From: Vibrio injensis
GTDB taxonomy: Bacteria > Pseudomonadota > Gammaproteobacteria > Enterobacterales > Vibrionaceae
DNA: 64,000 nt
Direction: 5' to 3'
Assembly: GCF_001895205.1 (NCBI RefSeq)
Contig: NZ_BDJF01000006.1
Coordinates: forward strand, 62,001-126,000
Of this stretch, positions 61,116 through 64,000 are shown in pieces. The translations under genes and the position numbers were made by a program. The notes under the pieces are model-generated. The model was not told the origin of the DNA. It saw nothing but the letters and a program-made list of their open reading frames with translations, and ran no database searches. Numbering within the stretch: the stretch's first letter is position 1; each line of letters starts with the position of its first letter.

Positions 61116-61745
61116 ATGTTTACTGCTATCCGTAAAAATGGGCTAATTTTGGCTATCTTTGCTTGCGCTGCTACTGGCATTGTCGCGTTAACCCAATATT
61201 TGACCGCCAGCCAAATCAAAGCACAAGAAACCGCACAATTATTATCGGTTTTAAATCAGGTTATTCCACCTGATTGGCATGATAATCAACTGTCAGCCTC
61301 ATGCACACTGGTAAGCGATCCCTTACTCGGCAGCTCACAAGCCATGCCTGTTTATCTGGCTACTCTGAATGGAGAGCACACCGCATTGGCTATCGAAGCA
61401 ATTGCGCCGGACGGTTATAGTGGCGCTATCAAAATCATTGTTGGTATTGATCAACAAGGAAATATACTCGGTACACGTGTTTTATCTCATCAAGAAACAC
61501 CCGGCCTTGGCGATAAAATTGATTTACGGATCAGCGATTGGATACTCAGTTTTACTGGCCGTCAAGTCAGTGATGACAATCAAAAACAGTGGCAAGTACG
61601 CAAAGATGGTGGCCAATTTGATCAATTTACCGGAGCGACCATTACACCGAGAGCCGTCGTAAAAGCAGTAAAACAAACCGTCCAGTACGTCAATTCACAC
61701 CGTGAACAGATCGTCAATCAACCTTTAAACTGTAGGGGGCAATAG
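61116..61745 (+). CDS. rsxG: Electron transport complex subunit RsxG/RnfG
   Basis: 209 residues. One membrane helix (about 9-30) and a periplasmic FMN-binding domain with the covalent-FMN motif FTGATITPRAVV (about 168-179). VLSHQETPGLGDKID is a second family signature. AAGGAG lies just before the ATG. rsxE follows with no gap. Confidence 0.96.
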   Translation: MFTAIRKNGLILAIFACAATGIVALTQYLTASQIKAQETAQLLSVLNQVIPPDWHDNQLSASCTLVSDPLLGSSQAMPVYLATLNGEHTALAIEAIAPDGYSGAIKIIVGIDQQGNILGTRVLSHQETPGLGDKIDLRISDWILSFTGRQVSDDNQKQWQVRKDGGQFDQFTGATITPRAVVKAVKQTVQYVNSHREQIVNQPLNCRGQ

Positions 61746-62438
61746 ATGAGTGACCACAAGACACTGATCAAAAACGGCTTATGGGATAACAACCCTGCTT
61801 TAGTACAGTTGCTAGGTCTGTGCCCGCTATTAGCCGTCTCATCCACTGTAACTAACGCGCTTGGTTTAGGTCTGGCGACCTTATTAGTATTGGTCGGCTC
61901 GAATGTGACCGTCTCCTTAGTCCGTGATTATGTTCCTAAAGAAGTACGGATCCCAATTTTTGTGATGATCATTGCCGCTTTGGTGACTTGTGTGCAATTA
62001 CTGATGAAAGCCTATGCTTACGGACTTTACCTCTCTTTAGGCATCTTTATTCCCTTAATTGTCACCAATTGCATCATTATCGGTCGCGCCGAAGCATTCG
62101 CCTCAAAAAACCAAGTGCTTCCTGCCGCTCAAGATGGCTTCTGGATGGGATTAGGTATGACTGCTGTGCTGGTCGTTTTAGGTGCTCTGCGTGAAATCTT
62201 GGGTAACGGTACTTTATTCGACGGTGCAGATTTACTACTGGGAGATTGGGCATCAATGCTGCGTATCGATCTTCTGCATTTAGACAATAGTTTCCTACTT
62301 GCCCTGCTACCGCCAGGCGCTTTCATTGGTGTCGGTTTTCTGATTGCCGCCAAAAACGTGATTGATAAGCAACTCGCTCAGCGTCAACCTAAACCTGAAA
62401 AACAGGCCATTGAGCGTGCGCGCGTCACCAATGTATAA
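61746..62438 (+). CDS. rsxE: Electron transport complex subunit RsxE/RnfE
   Basis: 230 residues, six membrane helices, paralogous to Rsx[20 protein letters not shown] and [20 protein letters not shown] carry the two conserved cysteines. Last gene of the rsxABCDGE operon; nth follows after 23 bases and is likely in the same transcript, the usual arrangement in gammaproteobacteria. Confidence 0.97.
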   Translation: MSDHKTLIKNGLWDNNPALVQLLGLCPLLAVSSTVTNALGLGLATLLVLVGSNVTVSLVRDYVPKEVRIPIFVMIIAALVTCVQLLMKAYAYGLYLSLGIFIPLIVTNCIIIGRAEAFASKNQVLPAAQDGFWMGLGMTAVLVVLGALREILGNGTLFDGADLLLGDWASMLRIDLLHLDNSFLLALLPPGAFIGVGFLIAAKNVIDKQLAQRQPKPEKQAIERARVTNV

Positions 62439-62461
62439 CTCGATTGACTGGGTATTTGATT

Positions 62462-63142
62462 ATGAATAACGCGAAACGGTTAGCGATCCTTGAGCGGTTA
62501 AGAGCTAACAACCCTAATCCACAAACTGAACTCAACTGGAATACGCCATTTGAGCTGCTGATTGCAGTTTTACTATCGGCTCAAGCCACCGATGTGAGCG
62601 TCAATAAAGCCACTGATAAACTTTACGCCGTTGCCAATACTCCGCAAGCCATGTGGGATTTAGGTGTCGATGGCGTGAAGCAATACATAAAAACCATTGG
62701 ATTATTCAATTCTAAAGCCGAGAATGTGATTAAGACCTGCCGAATTCTACTTGATCAGTACGGTGGTGAAATTCCCGAAGATCGGGCCGCTTTAGAGTCA
62801 CTGCCCGGTGTGGGTCGAAAAACGGCCAACGTGGTTCTCAATACCGCTTTTGGCTGGCCGACCATTGCCGTCGATACGCATATTTTCCGCGTCTCAAATC
62901 GGACTAAGTTTGCTATCGGTAAGAATGTCGATGAAGTCGAGCAAAAACTGCTTAAAGTCGTCCCAAAAGCATTCAAAGTCGATGTTCATCATTGGTTAAT
63001 CCTTCATGGTCGTTATACTTGTATCGCACGCAAACCCCGTTGTGGGAGTTGCATTATTGTTGTGGGAGTTGCATTATTGAAGACTTGTGCGAATACAAAG
63101 AGAAAGTCTACCCAGAAAGCTAGGAGTCATTATGTCAAATAG
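62462..63142 (+). pseudogene. nth: Endonuclease III, frameshifted by a 20-bp tandem duplication
   Basis: The first 199 residues are a normal Nth, a DNA glycosylase/AP lyase for oxidised pyrimidines: helix-hairpin-helix LPGVGRKTANVV with catalytic Lys120, Asp138 in AVDTHIF, and cluster cysteines C187, C194 and C197. After C197-Ile-Ile an exact 20-bp duplication (63040-63079) shifts the frame; the fourth cluster cysteine is lost and 27 unrelated residues follow to 63142. Removing one copy restores [16 protein letters not shown] with a stop at 63121-63123, a 213-residue protein of normal length. The gene overlaps gloA as a result. Function is doubtful. Confidence 0.93.
63040..63079 (+). repeat. 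Exact 20-bp tandem duplication in nth
   Basis: The unit TTGTGGGAGTTGCATTATTG occurs twice head to tail with no mismatch (63040-63059 and 63060-63079). Twenty is not a multiple of three, so the reading frame changes. Confidence 0.97.
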
Positions 63143-63548
63143 TCGTATTCTTCATACCATGCTACGTGTTGGAGATTTAGATCGTTCTATCGAATTTTAT
63201 ACCCAAGTAATGGGCATGAAACTACTACGTAAAAATGAAAACACCGAATACAAATATACCCTTGCCTTTTTAGGTTATGGCGATGAATCTGAAGGTGCGG
63301 TCATCGAGCTCACCTATAACTGGGGTGTCGCTGACTACGAAATGGGCAATGCTTATGGACACATTGCGATTGGTGTCGATGATATCTATACCACTTGTGA
63401 CACGATCAAAGCAGCAGGCGGTAATGTGACTCGTGAACCCGGTCCTGTTAAAGGTGGTAGTACACATATCGCCTTTATTAAAGATCCTGATGGTTATATG
63501 GTTGAACTGATTCAAAACAAACAAGCCAGTGCTGGGCTTGAAGGCTAA
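63132..63548 (+). CDS. gloA: Lactoylglutathione lyase (glyoxalase I)
   Basis: 138 residues; isomerises the methylglyoxal-glutathione hemithioacetal to S-lactoylglutathione. Metal ligands are visible: His8 (LHTM), Glu59 (VIELTYN), His77 (YGHIAI) and Glu125 (MVELIQ). The short form without zinc-specific insertions is the nickel-type bacterial enzyme. The ATG at 63132 has TAGGAG upstream, which in the ancestral state was the nth stop region. A terminator follows. Confidence 0.96.
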   Translation: MSNSRILHTMLRVGDLDRSIEFYTQVMGMKLLRKNENTEYKYTLAFLGYGDESEGAVIELTYNWGVADYEMGNAYGHIAIGVDDIYTTCDTIKAAGGNVTREPGPVKGGSTHIAFIKDPDGYMVELIQNKQASAGLEG

Positions 63549-63575
63549 TCAGCTTAACGTTTAAAGCGATATACA

Positions 63576-63599
63576 AAACCGCTCTAGTGAGCGGTTTTG
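63576..63599. terminator. Terminator between gloA and motY
   Basis: A 10-bp stem (AAAACCGCTC/GAGCGGTTTT) with loop TAGT; it can act on both convergent genes. Confidence 0.9.
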
Positions 63600-63652
63600 T
63601 TGTCTCTGAGGGGATGAGATACGACGGTCTGAGTACTTCTATCCACGCTGCA

Positions 63653-64000
63653 TCAAACCTGAGTTCGTCCTAACGAAATCACCACTCGACGGTTTTTATC
63701 CCGTCCAATCGGCGATGCATTATCAGCGATAGGGCGACGTTGCCCATAACCTTGAACTTGAATACGATCCTCTGGCAAGCCTAAAGTACGGAAATAACGC
63801 TGTAACGATTCTGCTCGACGCTCTGATAAACTTTGACTTTCATTGCGACCTTCACTGGTATCGGTATAAGTCGCGACTAACACCAAATCAATATCTTGAT
63901 TATATCGAATATAATCCGCAATTTGTGCTAAACGCTTCTGCGATGCTTTATTAAGCTCGACGCTATTTCCTCGATCATAATGCAAAATAGTGAACGCAAT
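63653..64000 (-). CDS. motY: Sodium-type flagellar motor protein MotY, C-terminal part (partial)
   Basis: The frame runs off the right edge, so the N-terminus is missing. The visible 115 residues form an OmpA-like peptidoglycan-binding domain: [25 protein letters not shown] and [11 protein letters not shown], ending in [18 protein letters not shown], which closely matches vibrio MotY as I recall. MotY forms the T-ring that anchors the PomAB stator of the polar flagellum. A generic OmpA-family lipoprotein is the alternative. The base at 63985 is an in-frame TTG, not the true start. Confidence 0.85.
   Translation of the reverse strand: MAFTILHYDRGNSVELNKASQKRLAQIADYIRYNQDIDLVLVATYTDTSEGRNESQSLSERRAESLQRYFRTLGLPEDRIQVQGYGQRRPIADNASPIGRDKNRRVVISLGRTQV

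Overview
This 64 kb window reads as chromosome of a gammaproteobacterium of the family Vibrionaceae. The evidence is the LuxO-LuxU quorum-sensing phosphorelay next to uvrB, a MotY-type OmpA-domain protein near an rsx/rnf operon with nth and gloA, a vibrio-type ERIC element, and the gene order clpX-lon-hupB-ppiD-comEA-cmk-rpsA-ihfB-lapA-lapB-pyrF. I see no prophage, integron, transposase or CRISPR array. Most of the window is core genome. The unusual content is in small details and in two blocks that look inserted relative to the Vibrio cholerae order as I remember it.

Layout. 1-316: 3' end of dsbB. 366-1352: a sugar-type outer-membrane porin with a well-placed CRP site, followed by about 1 kb of non-coding DNA. 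2314-8846: cyoABCDE (cytochrome bo3 quinol oxidase) extended by a Sco protein, a PCu(A)C-type copper chaperone and a small exported protein of unknown function. 8921-13699: ftsK, lrp and the divergent ald. 13739-16988: a methyltransferase, an unknown membrane-anchored protein and miaE. 17006-31340 is a long minus-strand run of housekeeping genes: pyrF, lapBA, ihfB, rpsA, cmk, comEA, ppiD, hupB, lon, clpX, clpP and tig. lon and tig each have a convincing sigma-32 promoter, so proteases and chaperone are linked by heat shock.

31917-46561 is mixed metabolism and signalling: selO, sdaA, a membrane protein, a GNAT-nitrilase fusion, a thioesterase, a permease, an EAL phosphodiesterase, an Aer-like receptor, tRNA-Arg, folD, nupC and a LysR regulator. 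folD and nupC both carry PurR-like boxes. 46613-50504 holds luxU, luxO and uvrB. The luxO leader has LuxO-box-like repeats and a tiny upstream ORF but no recognisable qrr1. 50505-51061 has a cluster of DnaA boxes and tRNA-Asn. 51163-56555 has a DAACS symporter and an scs-type periplasmic thiol-redox operon (A, B, D, C order) interrupted by an ERIC-like element.

56818-63548 is the rsxABCDGE electron-transport operon, then nth and gloA. RsxC has a long Ala/Lys-rich tail built from 135-bp DNA repeats. nth carries an exact 20-bp tandem duplication that frameshifts the gene inside its iron-sulphur cluster loop. The window ends inside motY. I did not find a clearly new multi-gene system. The best leads are the nth duplication, the luxO leader, the copper-chaperone extension of cyo with its unknown last gene, the ERIC element forming the 3' end of scsD, and the DnaA-box cluster beside uvrB.
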